From the NCBI GenBank assembly GCA_005240145.1, contig SBAS01000040.1, positions 1-32,411 on the forward strand: 32,411 nucleotides of DNA, in the 5' to 3' direction. A program made the translations under genes and the position numbers. This stretch comes from Nitrosomonadales bacterium. Lineage in GTDB: Bacteria; Pseudomonadota; Gammaproteobacteria; Burkholderiales; SG8-39. Of the stretch, positions 14,900 through 22,819 are shown in pieces. Each line of letters begins with the position of its first letter. The stretch's first letter is position 1. Under the pieces are notes generated by a model that was not told the DNA's origin, ran no database searches, and worked only from the letters and a program-made list of their open reading frames with translations.

Positions 14900-14930
14900 G
14901 CGCCCGCAATCCTGCGCAGCGCCCCGGCTT

Positions 14931-16148
14931 CTAGCGCGCTTCCAGCTTCGGCAGGAACCAGGCCACGAGGCCGATCGCCGGCAGGTAGGAACACAGCTGG
15001 TAGACGAAGGCGATGCCGTGCGCATCGGCGATGTAGCCCATCGCCGCCGCGCCAAGGCCGCCGAGGCCGAAGGCGAAGCCGAAGAACATGCCGGAAATCA
15101 ATCCCACGCGGCCTGGCACCAGTTCGTGCGCGTAGACGAGGATCGCCGGGAACGCGGCAGCCATCAGCAGGCCGATGATGATCGTCAGCACGGCGGTCCA
15201 GAACAGGTTCGCGTAGGGCAGCGCGAGCGTGAAAGGCAGCGCGCCCAGGATCGAAATCCAGATCATCGGCCGCCGGCCGATGCGGTCCGTGAGCGCGCCG
15301 CCCGCCAGGGTGCCGACGGCTACCGCCGCCATGAAGATGAACAGCTGCACCTGGGCAGCCTGTATCGGGAGCTGGAATCGCTCGATCAGATAGAAGGCAA
15401 AGAAAGAGGTAAAGCTCGCGCTGTAGACGTTCTTCGAGAACACCAGCAGCATGAGGACGAAGACGAAGAAGATGGTGCGCACACGGGGCATATGAGCCAC
15501 TTGAGTTGCGCGTGGCGCAGTTGGTGAAGCCGGCGATGGCCGCAGCCGCGCCGCGTACCACATGCCCACGCGCGTCAGCACGGCTATCGCCAGCAACGCC
15601 ACGAGCGAGACCCACGCGATCGCGCCCTGGCCGCGCGGCAGGACGATGAAGGCGGCAAGCAGCGGTCCGGTCGCGCTGCCCAGGTTGCCGCCGACCTGGA
15701 AGATTGACTGCGCGACACCGTAGCGGCCCCCCGAGGCGAGCCGCGCGACGCGCGAAGCTTCCGGATGGAACACCGCCGAGCCGGTGCCGACCAGCGCCGC
15801 GGCGAGGAGCACCATCGCGTAGCTGTGCGACATCGACAGCAGCACCAGCCCGATCAGCGTCGAGCACATGCCGATCGCAAGCGAATACGGCTGCGGCTTT
15901 CGGTCCGTGTAGACGCCGACCGTCGGCTGCAGCAGCGAGGCGGTGAGCTGGAACGCGAGCGTGATCATGCCGATCTGCGCGAAGTCGAGATGCAGGTCGG
16001 CCTTCAGCATCGGATACAGCGCCGGGATCAGCGACTGCATCAGGTCGTTCAGCAGATGGCAGAATCCGAGCGAGACAAGAATGGGAAACACGGCGGTCTG
16101 CGCCGCCGGAGGAACGGCCGCCGGTATCGCGGCCTCAGTCGTCCGCAT
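14931..16148 (-). CDS. fsr: MFS transporter, fosmidomycin resistance (Fsr) type
   Basis: A 405-residue MFS exporter with about 12 hydrophobic segments. The Fsr signature is clear near the N-terminus: SLGFCHLLNDLMQSLIPALYP, followed by QIGMITLAFQLTASLLQPTVG and GTGSAVFHPEASRVAR. A basic/Pro-rich central loop (about 205-225) separates the halves. Fsr-type pumps export fosmidomycin and other toxic compounds; the natural substrate is unknown. The start overlaps the 3' end of the EF-G-like gene by 14 nt, so it may be read through from it. It is convergent with the uronate-dehydrogenase-like gene, 31 bp apart, without an obvious terminator. Confidence 0.9.
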   Translation of the reverse strand: MRTTEAAIPAAVPPAAQTAVFPILVSLGFCHLLNDLMQSLIPALYPMLKADLHLDFAQIGMITLAFQLTASLLQPTVGVYTDRKPQPYSLAIGMCSTLIGLVLLSMSHSYAMVLLAAALVGTGSAVFHPEASRVARLASGGRYGVAQSIFQVGGNLGSATGPLLAAFIVLPRGQGAIAWVSLVALLAIAVLTRVGMWYAARLRPSPASPTAPRATQVAHMPRVRTIFFVFVLMLLVFSKNVYSASFTSFFAFYLIERFQLPIQAAQVQLFIFMAAVAVGTLAGGALTDRIGRRPMIWISILGALPFTLALPYANLFWTAVLTIIIGLLMAAAFPAILVYAHELVPGRVGLISGMFFGFAFGLGGLGAAAMGYIADAHGIAFVYQLCSYLPAIGLVAWFLPKLEAR

Positions 16149-18204
16149 GCGCTGAAGGGCGGTGCGCGGCGACGAGTTTCTGCTGCAGCAGCGGGGGCGC
16201 CGGATCGTAGTGGCTGAACTCCAGCGTGTAGGAGCCGTGGCCCGCGGTGAGCGACTTCAAGCGCGCCGGGAACTGTTCCAGCTCCGAGAGCGGCGCCTGG
16301 GCGAGGATCTGCACCGTACCGGGCCGCGGCGCGTCCGAACCCGTGATGTGGCCGCGATGGCCGGAAAGCTCGCCGGTGATGTCGCCCATCTTCTGTTCCG
16401 GGGCTACGACGTCGACGTTGACGATCGGCTCGAGCACGATCGGCCGCGCCTTGCCCAGGGCATCCATGAAGGCCTTGCGGCCGGCCGAGACGAATGCCAC
16501 TTCCTTCGAGTCCACCGGGTGGTGCTTGCCGTCGTAGACGATGACGCGCAGGTCCTGCATCGGGTAGCCGGCGACGAAGCCGCTCTGCAGCACGCCGCGC
16601 ACGCCTTTCTCGATAGCGGGAATGAACTGGTTGGGAATGGCGCCGCCCTTCACCTTGTCGACGAACTCGAAGCCCTTGCCGCGCGGCAGCGGCTCGACCG
16701 TGAGGAACACCTCGCCGAACTGGCCGGCGCCGCCGGTCTGCTTCTTGTGCCGGCTGTGCCCTTCGGCGCGCGCCGCGATGGTCTCGCGGTAGGGGATCGA
16801 GGGCGGGCGCGTGTCCAACTCCACCTTGTACTGCTGCGCCATCTTCTCCAGCATCACCTTCAGGTGCATCTCGCCGATACCGCGCATCACGGTTTCATTC
16901 GCCTGCGCGTTGTGCTCGAGGCGAAAGCAGGGGTCCTCGGCCATCAGCTTGTGCAGCACATCGGAAACCTTCTGCTCGTCGCCGCGTTTCTTCGGCTGCA
17001 GCGCGAGCCCGAAGACCGCGACCGGCAGCTCCAGCGGCCTGGCGTGGATGCGCGCGTCGCTCGCCGCGTCGTGCAGGATGTGGTCGAACTGGATCTCGTC
17101 GATCTTGGCGATGGCGCAGATGTCGCCGGGCACAGCCTCGTCGACCTCGGTCTGCGTCTTGCCCTTGAGCACGTAGAGGTGCCCGGCCCGCACCGGCTTC
17201 CTGCCCTCGCCGATGTAGAGTTGCGTGCCCGGCGTGATGCGTCCCTGGTGCACGCGGAACACCGCGAGCCGGCCGATGTACGGATCGATCTCGATCTTGA
17301 ACACATGGGCGAGCACATGCCGCCCCGGATCGGGCAGGGCCGTGATCTCGCTCGGCTCGCCGCCGCCGGCGGCGGGAATGTTCACGTACACCGGCGGATT
17401 GCCTTCGGCCGGGTTGGGCAGCAGTTTCACGATCACATCCAGCAGTTCGGCGATGCCGGCGCCGGTCTTCGCCGAAGTGAAGACCACGGGAATCAGATGG
17501 CCCTCGCGCATCGCGCGCTCGAGCGGCTCGTGCAGGTCGTCGGGCGCCACTTCGCCCTTTTCGAGGTAGGCCTCCATCAGCTTCTCGTCCACCTCGACCA
17601 CCTGCTCGACCAGATTCTTGTGCGCTGCTTCGACCGAGGAGAAATCGGCCTCGCCCGAAGGCGCGAAGAAGCAGTCCGAGACCCTGCTCGCCTTCGCCGC
17701 AGGGAGATTGAGCGGCAGGCATTCCTTGCCGAAGGCCTGCTGGATCTTCTCCAGCAGGCCGGCCAGGTTCACGTTCTCGGCGTCGATGCGGTTCACGATC
17801 ACCAGCCGGTCGAGGCCCCGTTTCGCCGCCCACTGCATGAAGCGGCCGGTCATCATCTCGATGCCGTTCTGCGCGTTGATCACGATTGCCGCGGTTTCCA
17901 CTGCGGCCAGCGCCGGCAGCGCGTGGCCGAGGAAATCCGGATAGCCGGGCGTGTCGAGCAGGTGGATCCTGTGCGGGCCGTCCGAATGCGGCGCTTCGAA
18001 GCTCGCGACCGCGAGCTTGAGCGAGTGGCGGAAGGATTTCTCCAGCGGCGTGTAGTCGCAGACGGTGCTGCCGCGCTCGATGCTGCCCGCCGCGGCGATC
18101 GCGCCCGCGCGCGCGAGCAGGGCTTCAGCGAGGGAGGTCTTCCCAGACCCCGCCTGGCCGACCAGCGCCAGGGTGCGGATACGCTTGATAGGAAACTTGG
18201 ACAC
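16135..18204 (-). CDS. Elongation factor G-like GTPase (EF-G paralogue)
   Basis: A 689-residue five-domain EF-G homologue. The P-loop GQAGSGKT is at 16-23, the G3 box DTPG at 84-87, and G4 reads Asn138-Arg-Ile-Asp141 rather than the usual NKxD. The switch I motif RGITI is missing: the region reads DYTPLEKSFRHSLKLAVASFE. Domain IV/V features such as HKKQTGGAGQFGEV and HRGHITGSD are preserved. This is the pattern of the EF-G-like subfamily that accompanies, and does not replace, the main fusA product; its role is unsettled (possibly recycling or stress). GTG start at 18204 with GGGGGAGG before it; upstream in-frame residues to 18402 lack homology. No rpsL, rpsG or tuf neighbours. Confidence 0.92.
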   Translation of the reverse strand: MSKFPIKRIRTLALVGQAGSGKTSLAEALLARAGAIAAAGSIERGSTVCDYTPLEKSFRHSLKLAVASFEAPHSDGPHRIHLLDTPGYPDFLGHALPALAAVETAAIVINAQNGIEMMTGRFMQWAAKRGLDRLVIVNRIDAENVNLAGLLEKIQQAFGKECLPLNLPAAKASRVSDCFFAPSGEADFSSVEAAHKNLVEQVVEVDEKLMEAYLEKGEVAPDDLHEPLERAMREGHLIPVVFTSAKTGAGIAELLDVIVKLLPNPAEGNPPVYVNIPAAGGGEPSEITALPDPGRHVLAHVFKIEIDPYIGRLAVFRVHQGRITPGTQLYIGEGRKPVRAGHLYVLKGKTQTEVDEAVPGDICAIAKIDEIQFDHILHDAASDARIHARPLELPVAVFGLALQPKKRGDEQKVSDVLHKLMAEDPCFRLEHNAQANETVMRGIGEMHLKVMLEKMAQQYKVELDTRPPSIPYRETIAARAEGHSRHKKQTGGAGQFGEVFLTVEPLPRGKGFEFVDKVKGGAIPNQFIPAIEKGVRGVLQSGFVAGYPMQDLRVIVYDGKHHPVDSKEVAFVSAGRKAFMDALGKARPIVLEPIVNVDVVAPEQKMGDITGELSGHRGHITGSDAPRPGTVQILAQAPLSELEQFPARLKSLTAGHGSYTLEFSHYDPAPPLLQQKLVAAHRPSAHADD

Positions 18205-18237
18205 GTCGGCCTCCCCCTGAATGGACTCCTCGCAGCT

Positions 18238-18267
18238 TTTATAACAGCAAGCGGCGCTGCCGGGGAA
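18238..18267 (-). promoter_or_regulatory. Weak candidate promoter of the EF-G-like gene
   Basis: On the minus strand TTATAA (18244-18239) lies about 35 bp before the GTG start, with TTCCCC 17 bp further upstream. The -10 box is reasonable, the -35 box poor. The remaining bases 18268-18331 of this intergenic stretch show nothing I can name. Confidence 0.3.
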
Positions 18268-18431
18268 GCCCGGCGTTAAGTCTCGCCCTGGCAACGACTT
18301 TCGCGTATCGCGGTACCGCCGTAGGGCGGGGGCAGCATCCTTGAATTCGTGTACGGCCCAATGAGCGCTTTCGACGGCGGGCTCAACCAATCGACGCAAC
18401 ACCTTCTAATCTTGCCGGATAGGGGGTGTGT

Positions 18432-18539
18432 ATGGCGGAAGTTGCACGGATCTGGTTCACGCCAAAGCAGAAGGCCGGGGTGTGGGAGCGCTGGAGAGCC
18501 GGTTAATGCGTTGCCGACATTGCCAGAGCTCTTGAGCGC
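18432..18539 (+). pseudogene. IS30-family transposase N-terminal remnant with in-frame stop
   Basis: The frame reads MAEVARIWFTPKQKAGVWERW, then RAG, a TAA stop at 18504-18506, then CVADIARALER in the same frame. IS30-type transposases begin with a helix-turn-helix of this kind (xxWFTxxQKAELWxRWxxG(Q/E)xxxDIARAL), so the stop stands where a CAA or GAA codon is expected. Homology ends at about 18540, where the sequence runs into the region behind the Rieske gene. The preceding 100 bp (from about 18332), including GACGCAACACC, probably belong to the left end of the element, but I could not define a terminal repeat. It is a dead relic, left with about 36 codons of transposase. Confidence 0.7.
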
Positions 18540-18568
18540 CTGAGCGCGTGCGGCGCTCGCCAGGACCC

Positions 18569-19546
18569 CTAGAATCCGTTCTCGCGCAGCGTCCGCCGGT
18601 AGGCGAGCGCGACTTTGTCGAAGGCCATGTGGAGTTCGGCATCCCCATCCAAGGGCACTGGCCCGCCCGGCTGCGACTCGATGATGCGTTGGTCCTGTCC
18701 GAAAATCGTGCGCTCGAACTCCTGCATCACGCCCTCGTCCTGCTCGAGGTTGTAGTTGCGCGCCACCATGCAGTAGCCGATGCAGCGCGAGGCACTCACC
18801 GGTTGCGAGACAAAGACGTAGACCATGCCATCGGCGCCGCCCCAGTCGATATGCTCGACCAGCGTGAACGGAACCTGGATGCGGTAGCGCGTGCGCCGCA
18901 TTTCAGCCTTGCGCTCTGCGGCGGCGAACACGGCCAACTTTTCGGTGTTCGGCTGGTCGGGCCGCCCATACGCGTAGCTGACGACCGGCCCGTCGATGGC
19001 CACCTCGTGAGCCGCGACCACCGGCTTGGCCGGGTCGCCGAGCAGCCCCTCGTGGACGAAAGCAAAGTGGCCGAAATCGGTGAAGTTCTCCAACTGTCGC
19101 GAAGCGTGCGCGTTCCACTCGAACGGACCGGTGCGCACCACGCGCCAGCTCGGGTCGCCGAACTCGCCAACCTCCGGCAGCGGCCAGCGCGGCGCCTCCA
19201 GCGCCACCCAGACGAGGCCGAGACGCTCCTCACAACGGTAGGCCGGCACGCAGGCCTTCGATGGCACGCGTTTCGGGTCTTCGAGCTGAGGGATGTGCAC
19301 GCAGCGCCCGTCCGTAGCGAAGCGCCAGCCATGGTACGGACAGACGATTTCGCCTCCCTCGACCCTGCCCAGCGACAGGGCGGTACCGCGATGCACGCAT
19401 TGATCGCGCATCGCGCGCGCCACCCCCTTCGCGTCGCGCCACAGCACGAGCCGCTCGTCGAGCAGGGTTGCCGCCCGTGGCATTTCGCCCAGGTCGGCGC
19501 TGTAGGAGACGGGATGCCACGCCTCCCGCACGGCGGCTGTGTTCAT
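18569..19546 (-). CDS. Rieske [2Fe-2S] aromatic ring-hydroxylating oxygenase, alpha-subunit type
   Basis: A 325-residue oxygenase component. The Rieske cluster ligands are Cys50-x-His52 and Cys69-x2-His72 in CVHRGTALS...CPYHGW. The mononuclear iron site follows with Asp157, His160 and His165 in ENFTDFGHFAFVHEG. The length and layout fit the VanA-like group (O-demethylases and related monooxygenases) rather than two-subunit ring dioxygenases. No reductase or ferredoxin gene is adjacent, so electrons must come from a distant partner. Its ATG overlaps the stop codon of a truncated dehydrogenase remnant as ATGA, evidence that it once followed an intact gene in an operon. Its present promoter is unclear. 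Confidence 0.92.
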   Translation of the reverse strand: MNTAAVREAWHPVSYSADLGEMPRAATLLDERLVLWRDAKGVARAMRDQCVHRGTALSLGRVEGGEIVCPYHGWRFATDGRCVHIPQLEDPKRVPSKACVPAYRCEERLGLVWVALEAPRWPLPEVGEFGDPSWRVVRTGPFEWNAHASRQLENFTDFGHFAFVHEGLLGDPAKPVVAAHEVAIDGPVVSYAYGRPDQPNTEKLAVFAAAERKAEMRRTRYRIQVPFTLVEHIDWGGADGMVYVFVSQPVSASRCIGYCMVARNYNLEQDEGVMQEFERTIFGQDQRIIESQPGGPVPLDGDAELHMAFDKVALAYRRTLRENGF

Positions 19547-19746
19547 ATCCGCAAGATTACTGCACCCGCCCTGCTGGTATAGAAACTCACCACCGAGCGG
19601 ATCGACTTGCCCTCGTGCATCAGGTCGAAGGCTTCGTTGATGCGCTCAAGCGGCAGCACGTGGGTGATCAGGCCGTCAATGTTGATCTTCTTCTCCATGT
19701 ACCAGTCGACGATCTTCGGCACGTCGGTGCGCCCACTCGCGCCGCA
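19543..19746 (-). pseudogene. 3' fragment of a glutathione-dependent formaldehyde dehydrogenase (class III ADH)
   Basis: Reading the minus strand from 19746 gives about 67 codons containing GRTDVPKIVDWYMEKKINID, then GLITHVLPLERINEAFDLMH and EGKSIRSVVSFY. This is the C-terminal end of the FrmA/AdhC family, normally about 370 residues long. Nothing of the catalytic or coenzyme domain is left: the next upstream codon is a stop, and unrelated sequence begins at about 19747. The natural end (after SVVSF or so) is extended by 11 residues and closes at a TGA that overlaps the Rieske ATG. It is the scar of a deletion or insertion that removed the gene's 5' part. Confidence 0.8.
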
Positions 19747-19852
19747 TCAAAGACTGGCCTGATGTCGACTGCCGCCGAAAGGCGTCATTTAAGCGAGGTG
19801 GTTCTGTCGAACCGCTTGCGAACATGGCGAAAGTTTTCGCGGGACTTTGCCA
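19747..19852. other. Unassigned spacer, possible mobile-element scar
   Basis: These 106 bp lie between the formaldehyde dehydrogenase fragment and the ABC operon. They contain a short palindrome, GCGAAA-GT-TTTCGC (19827-19840), and no convincing coding frame. Because the neighbouring gene is cut exactly at its edge, this stretch probably came in with, or was left by, a rearrangement. I cannot name the element. Confidence 0.35.
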
Positions 19853-19869
19853 GGGGCGCATAGCGCCCC
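19853..19869 (-). terminator. Hairpin terminator of the Gld-like ABC operon
   Basis: GGGGCGC (19853-19859) and GCGCCCC (19863-19869) form a 7-bp all-GC stem with a 3-nt loop, 5 bp beyond the stop of the DUF4340 gene. It lacks a T-run, so termination may be partial or Rho-assisted, but the position at the end of a four-gene operon fits. Confidence 0.5.
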
Positions 19870-19874
19870 GACCC

Positions 19875-20945
19875 CTACTTCTTCTTTTCTTCCTTTTTCA
19901 CGAGCAGATCGGCGCGCTTTTTCAGGATGTCGTCGAGCTTGGACTTGGGAATCAGCAGTGTGTAGGCGGCAAGCGCTTTTTCGCGCGGCAGCCGCTCGTT
20001 GATTTTCTTCAGGCGCTCCTCGGCGTCCTTGCCTTCGGGCTTGGGCGTGCCCGCCACCGCCACGCTCGCGTAGTGGTTGTCGCCGGAGAGCTTGCCCACT
20101 TTCAGGGTGTAACTGAGGCCGTCCAGGGTGGTCGCGCTGACCAGCGTCGGCTTGTCCAGGCCGGTGGCCTCGGGCTTGAGGTCCGCGGGCGCCACGTCGG
20201 CGAGTTCGATCAGCGAGAGCGAGTAGGAGGCGGAATTCGCGCTGGTGATTTCGAGCTTTTCGCCGCCGCTTGCGCCGGCGAGCTTCCAGTCGGCGTTGTC
20301 ACCTGTGCGTTCAATCTTCCATCCGCTGCCGTCGGCAAAGCGCACTTCCATGACTTTGACTTTCTCGGCGGCGAAGCCCGCCTTGCTGATCCAGTCGGCG
20401 CTGCGCGTGGAGGCTTGCGCGAGCGGATCCGAGACGACGAGCACGCGCTTGTCGTCCCCCGGCAGCATCACGTAGCGGCCGTCGCCGATGGCTTTTTCCG
20501 CATTCTCGGGTTCGTTCTTGAAGTACTTCTTGCCCGCCGTCAGCGTCGCGAGCGGCTTGCCGTCGGCGCCCTGGAACTCGATCACGGCGCCGCCCGCATC
20601 GAGCAGCAGCCGGGCGCGGTCCTTCTCGCCGATCGGCTCGCTCTGTCCAATCTTGAGGGCCATCGCCTTGACGACGAAGTCGCGCACCTTGTCGAGGTCG
20701 GCGGGAAAACCGGCGCGCTCGGCGAGCGTCCAGCGTTCGTCCTTCCTCGCGATGGTGAGCGCGGCCTTGGGCTCGCGGATCACGATGGCGGCGACCTGCG
20801 AGGCCTGCAGGCCTTTCAGCAGCGGTTGGCCGAGCGTGCCCGAGCCGGCCGGCTGGCGCGAAGCCTGCTGCTCGCGTACCAGCAGCGCGCCGCCGCCGAG
20901 TGCGAGGAGCAGTATCAGAAGAACGCCCGCAACGCGGGCATTCAT
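19875..20945 (-). CDS. DUF4340 domain-containing protein
   Basis: A 356-residue protein with one N-terminal membrane helix (about residues 5-22, VAGVLLILLLALGGGALLV) and a large exported part of repeated beta-rich units, for example IVIREPKAALTIARKDERWTL and VRFADGSGWKIERTGDNADWKL. DUF4340 proteins regularly follow GldG-like genes in proteobacterial ABC clusters. The exported domain is presumed to work on the periplasmic side with GldG; its molecular role is not known. The C-terminus is Lys/Glu rich. The start overlaps the stop of the GldG-like gene by 4 nt, so it is the last gene of the operon. Confidence 0.88.
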   Translation of the reverse strand: MNARVAGVLLILLLALGGGALLVREQQASRQPAGSGTLGQPLLKGLQASQVAAIVIREPKAALTIARKDERWTLAERAGFPADLDKVRDFVVKAMALKIGQSEPIGEKDRARLLLDAGGAVIEFQGADGKPLATLTAGKKYFKNEPENAEKAIGDGRYVMLPGDDKRVLVVSDPLAQASTRSADWISKAGFAAEKVKVMEVRFADGSGWKIERTGDNADWKLAGASGGEKLEITSANSASYSLSLIELADVAPADLKPEATGLDKPTLVSATTLDGLSYTLKVGKLSGDNHYASVAVAGTPKPEGKDAEERLKKINERLPREKALAAYTLLIPKSKLDDILKKRADLLVKKEEKKK

Positions 20946-22819
20946 GCCGGAACCTGCTGCCTGCGGCGCTTGAGAAAGAACACCCCCAGTCCGAGCAGCA
21001 CCACCAGGAGCGGCATGAGCGCGATGTTCACCACCTTGGTCCAGAAGACGAGCGCCTCGGCGTCTTGGCGCAGGTTCTTGCGCAGTTCCTTCAGCTCCTT
21101 GCGCGTCTCCGTCACGCGTTTGCGGAAATTCTCGATCTCGACCTGCTGCTCCGGGGACATGAGTTGCGCCGATTTCGCCGCCCCCGCGCCGCGTGCCTTC
21201 TGCAGTTCCTGCAGTTTCTCGGTGGTCTTCTGCACTTCGTCTTCGAGGGACTTGAGGCGGCCGAAGTACTGCATCTGCGCTTCGGCCTCCATCTGACGCA
21301 CCACCGAGAGCGGGCGGAAGGTCGTGGCGCGGCTGCGCAGCGAGGTCAGCGCGTCGCCCGAAGCGAGCTGCTCGACCATGCCCTGGGCGAAGGCGAGGTT
21401 GCCGTTGGAAGGCACCACGATGCGCCGGCCGAACACTTCCTGCACGTCCACCGCGGCGCCGTCGTTCAGCATGTCGACATCGGCGACGAGAATGACCGAG
21501 TTCTCGGCGGCGGACTCTTTCAGCGACGGCTCTTCCTTCCTCGGCGCGCCTTTCTTGTCCTGGGACGCCGGCCTGCCCTCGGCAAAGGCGCTCTTGAATT
21601 TGCCGGTCAGCCGCAGCGCGAGCGGCCGCGCCTTGTTCTCGGGCTGGAAACCCTTCATCGCCGCCTCGCCCGACAGCGTCGAGACCACGTTGTCCACCAG
21701 CATCGAGTTGGGCGAGCTCTTGACGAGCTCCGTGACTTTCAATCCATCGACGGGCTTGACGTCGAAGGCGCCGCCGAAGGCGTAGAGCAGGGTCTCGAGC
21801 TGGCTCGTGACGACGTCGTCCCGATTGAGCGCGGTGCGGTTTAGCGTCAGCACGGTGGGCGTATGGCGCGCTCCGGCGCCCGAGGCGTACACCACGTCGG
21901 CGAGCACCTTGCCCGGATTCATTTCGATGCCCCAGGCCTTGAAGAGCTTCGGCAGGCTCGAGCTGGTGCCGCCGCCGCCGATGCCGGGCATCGGACTGGG
22001 CTGCTGGTCGAAGTAGGCGTAGGGGTCGACGAAGGCGATCAGCTTGCCGCCGCGCAGGACGAACTGGTCGAGCGCGTATTCGGTGGCCTCGGGAACGTCG
22101 CGCGGATGGACCAGCAGCAGGACCTTGATCTCCGGGTCGATGCGGTCGGTATAGACCGGCACCTGCTTGAGGGTGAAGTCGCGCTTGAGTTCGTTGGCGA
22201 GAACCCAGGGCTCGGAACCCTGTCGCGTCATCGGGTTGAAGCGCTCGCCCATGACCGGCAGTCCGCTCATCAAGCCGAGCACCGGCCGCTCCGCGGTGGC
22301 GACGCGCGCGATGGCGCGCGCGAGGTCGTACTCGAGCAGGCGCTCGCGCTGCGCCGACACCGCCGGGATCGCCTGCTTGCGCTCGAGCTGGCTGACGGTG
22401 AGGCCGAGGTAGAACTGTTCGCCGCTGGCGAGCTGCTGCGGTTCGACGCCGTCGAGTTGCGCGGCGTCTTCGTCCTCGCTGTCGGGCTTCGGGTTGTAGA
22501 TTTCGATGGCCAGATTGCTGCCCGCCACCGACTTGAACTCGCGCGTCAGGTCCTCGACGCGTTGCGCGAAGCTGCGCAGCGGCACCGGCATCGCCTGCTC
22601 GCCGCGCGAGATGTAGAGCTTCACCTTCACCGGCGCCTGCAGCCCGCGCAGCAGCTTCCGGGTGCCCTCGGAGAGCGTCTGCACCTTGCCTTCGGTCAGG
22701 TCGAGTTTCACCGGCTGGAACGAAACCAGGTAGTTGACCGCCACCAGGATCAGGAAGAGCGCGGCGAGGCCCACGCCCGAGTAGAGCAGCGACTCGTTCT
22801 TGCGCAGGAATTTTTTCAT
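20942..22819 (-). CDS. GldG-like ABC transporter auxiliary protein
   Basis: A 625-residue protein with an N-terminal anchor helix (about 12-33), a long periplasmic part of the GldG/IFT52-like (ABC_transp_aux) type, a coiled-coil stretch and a C-terminal helix (about 590-615) before KRRRQQ. Typical segments are VNYLVSFQPVKLDLTEGKVQ near the start, YDLARAIARV and VLGLMSGLPVMG, and LLLVHPRDVPEATEYALDQF. The coiled coil (about 505-585) is rich in Glu/Lys/Gln heptads. In Bacteroidetes GldG joins GldA and GldF in gliding; in proteobacteria the homologous set has no proven function. It overlaps both neighbouring genes by 4 nt. Confidence 0.88.
   Translation of the reverse strand: MKKFLRKNESLLYSGVGLAALFLILVAVNYLVSFQPVKLDLTEGKVQTLSEGTRKLLRGLQAPVKVKLYISRGEQAMPVPLRSFAQRVEDLTREFKSVAGSNLAIEIYNPKPDSEDEDAAQLDGVEPQQLASGEQFYLGLTVSQLERKQAIPAVSAQRERLLEYDLARAIARVATAERPVLGLMSGLPVMGERFNPMTRQGSEPWVLANELKRDFTLKQVPVYTDRIDPEIKVLLLVHPRDVPEATEYALDQFVLRGGKLIAFVDPYAYFDQQPSPMPGIGGGGTSSSLPKLFKAWGIEMNPGKVLADVVYASGAGARHTPTVLTLNRTALNRDDVVTSQLETLLYAFGGAFDVKPVDGLKVTELVKSSPNSMLVDNVVSTLSGEAAMKGFQPENKARPLALRLTGKFKSAFAEGRPASQDKKGAPRKEEPSLKESAAENSVILVADVDMLNDGAAVDVQEVFGRRIVVPSNGNLAFAQGMVEQLASGDALTSLRSRATTFRPLSVVRQMEAEAQMQYFGRLKSLEDEVQKTTEKLQELQKARGAGAAKSAQLMSPEQQVEIENFRKRVTETRKELKELRKNLRQDAEALVFWTKVVNIALMPLLVVLLGLGVFFLKRRRQQVPA

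Noticed and set aside
16162-18279. 705-residue frame antisense to the EF-G-like gene
   Set aside because: The whole length is the reverse of a conserved GTPase with complete motifs; no domain is recognisable in it.
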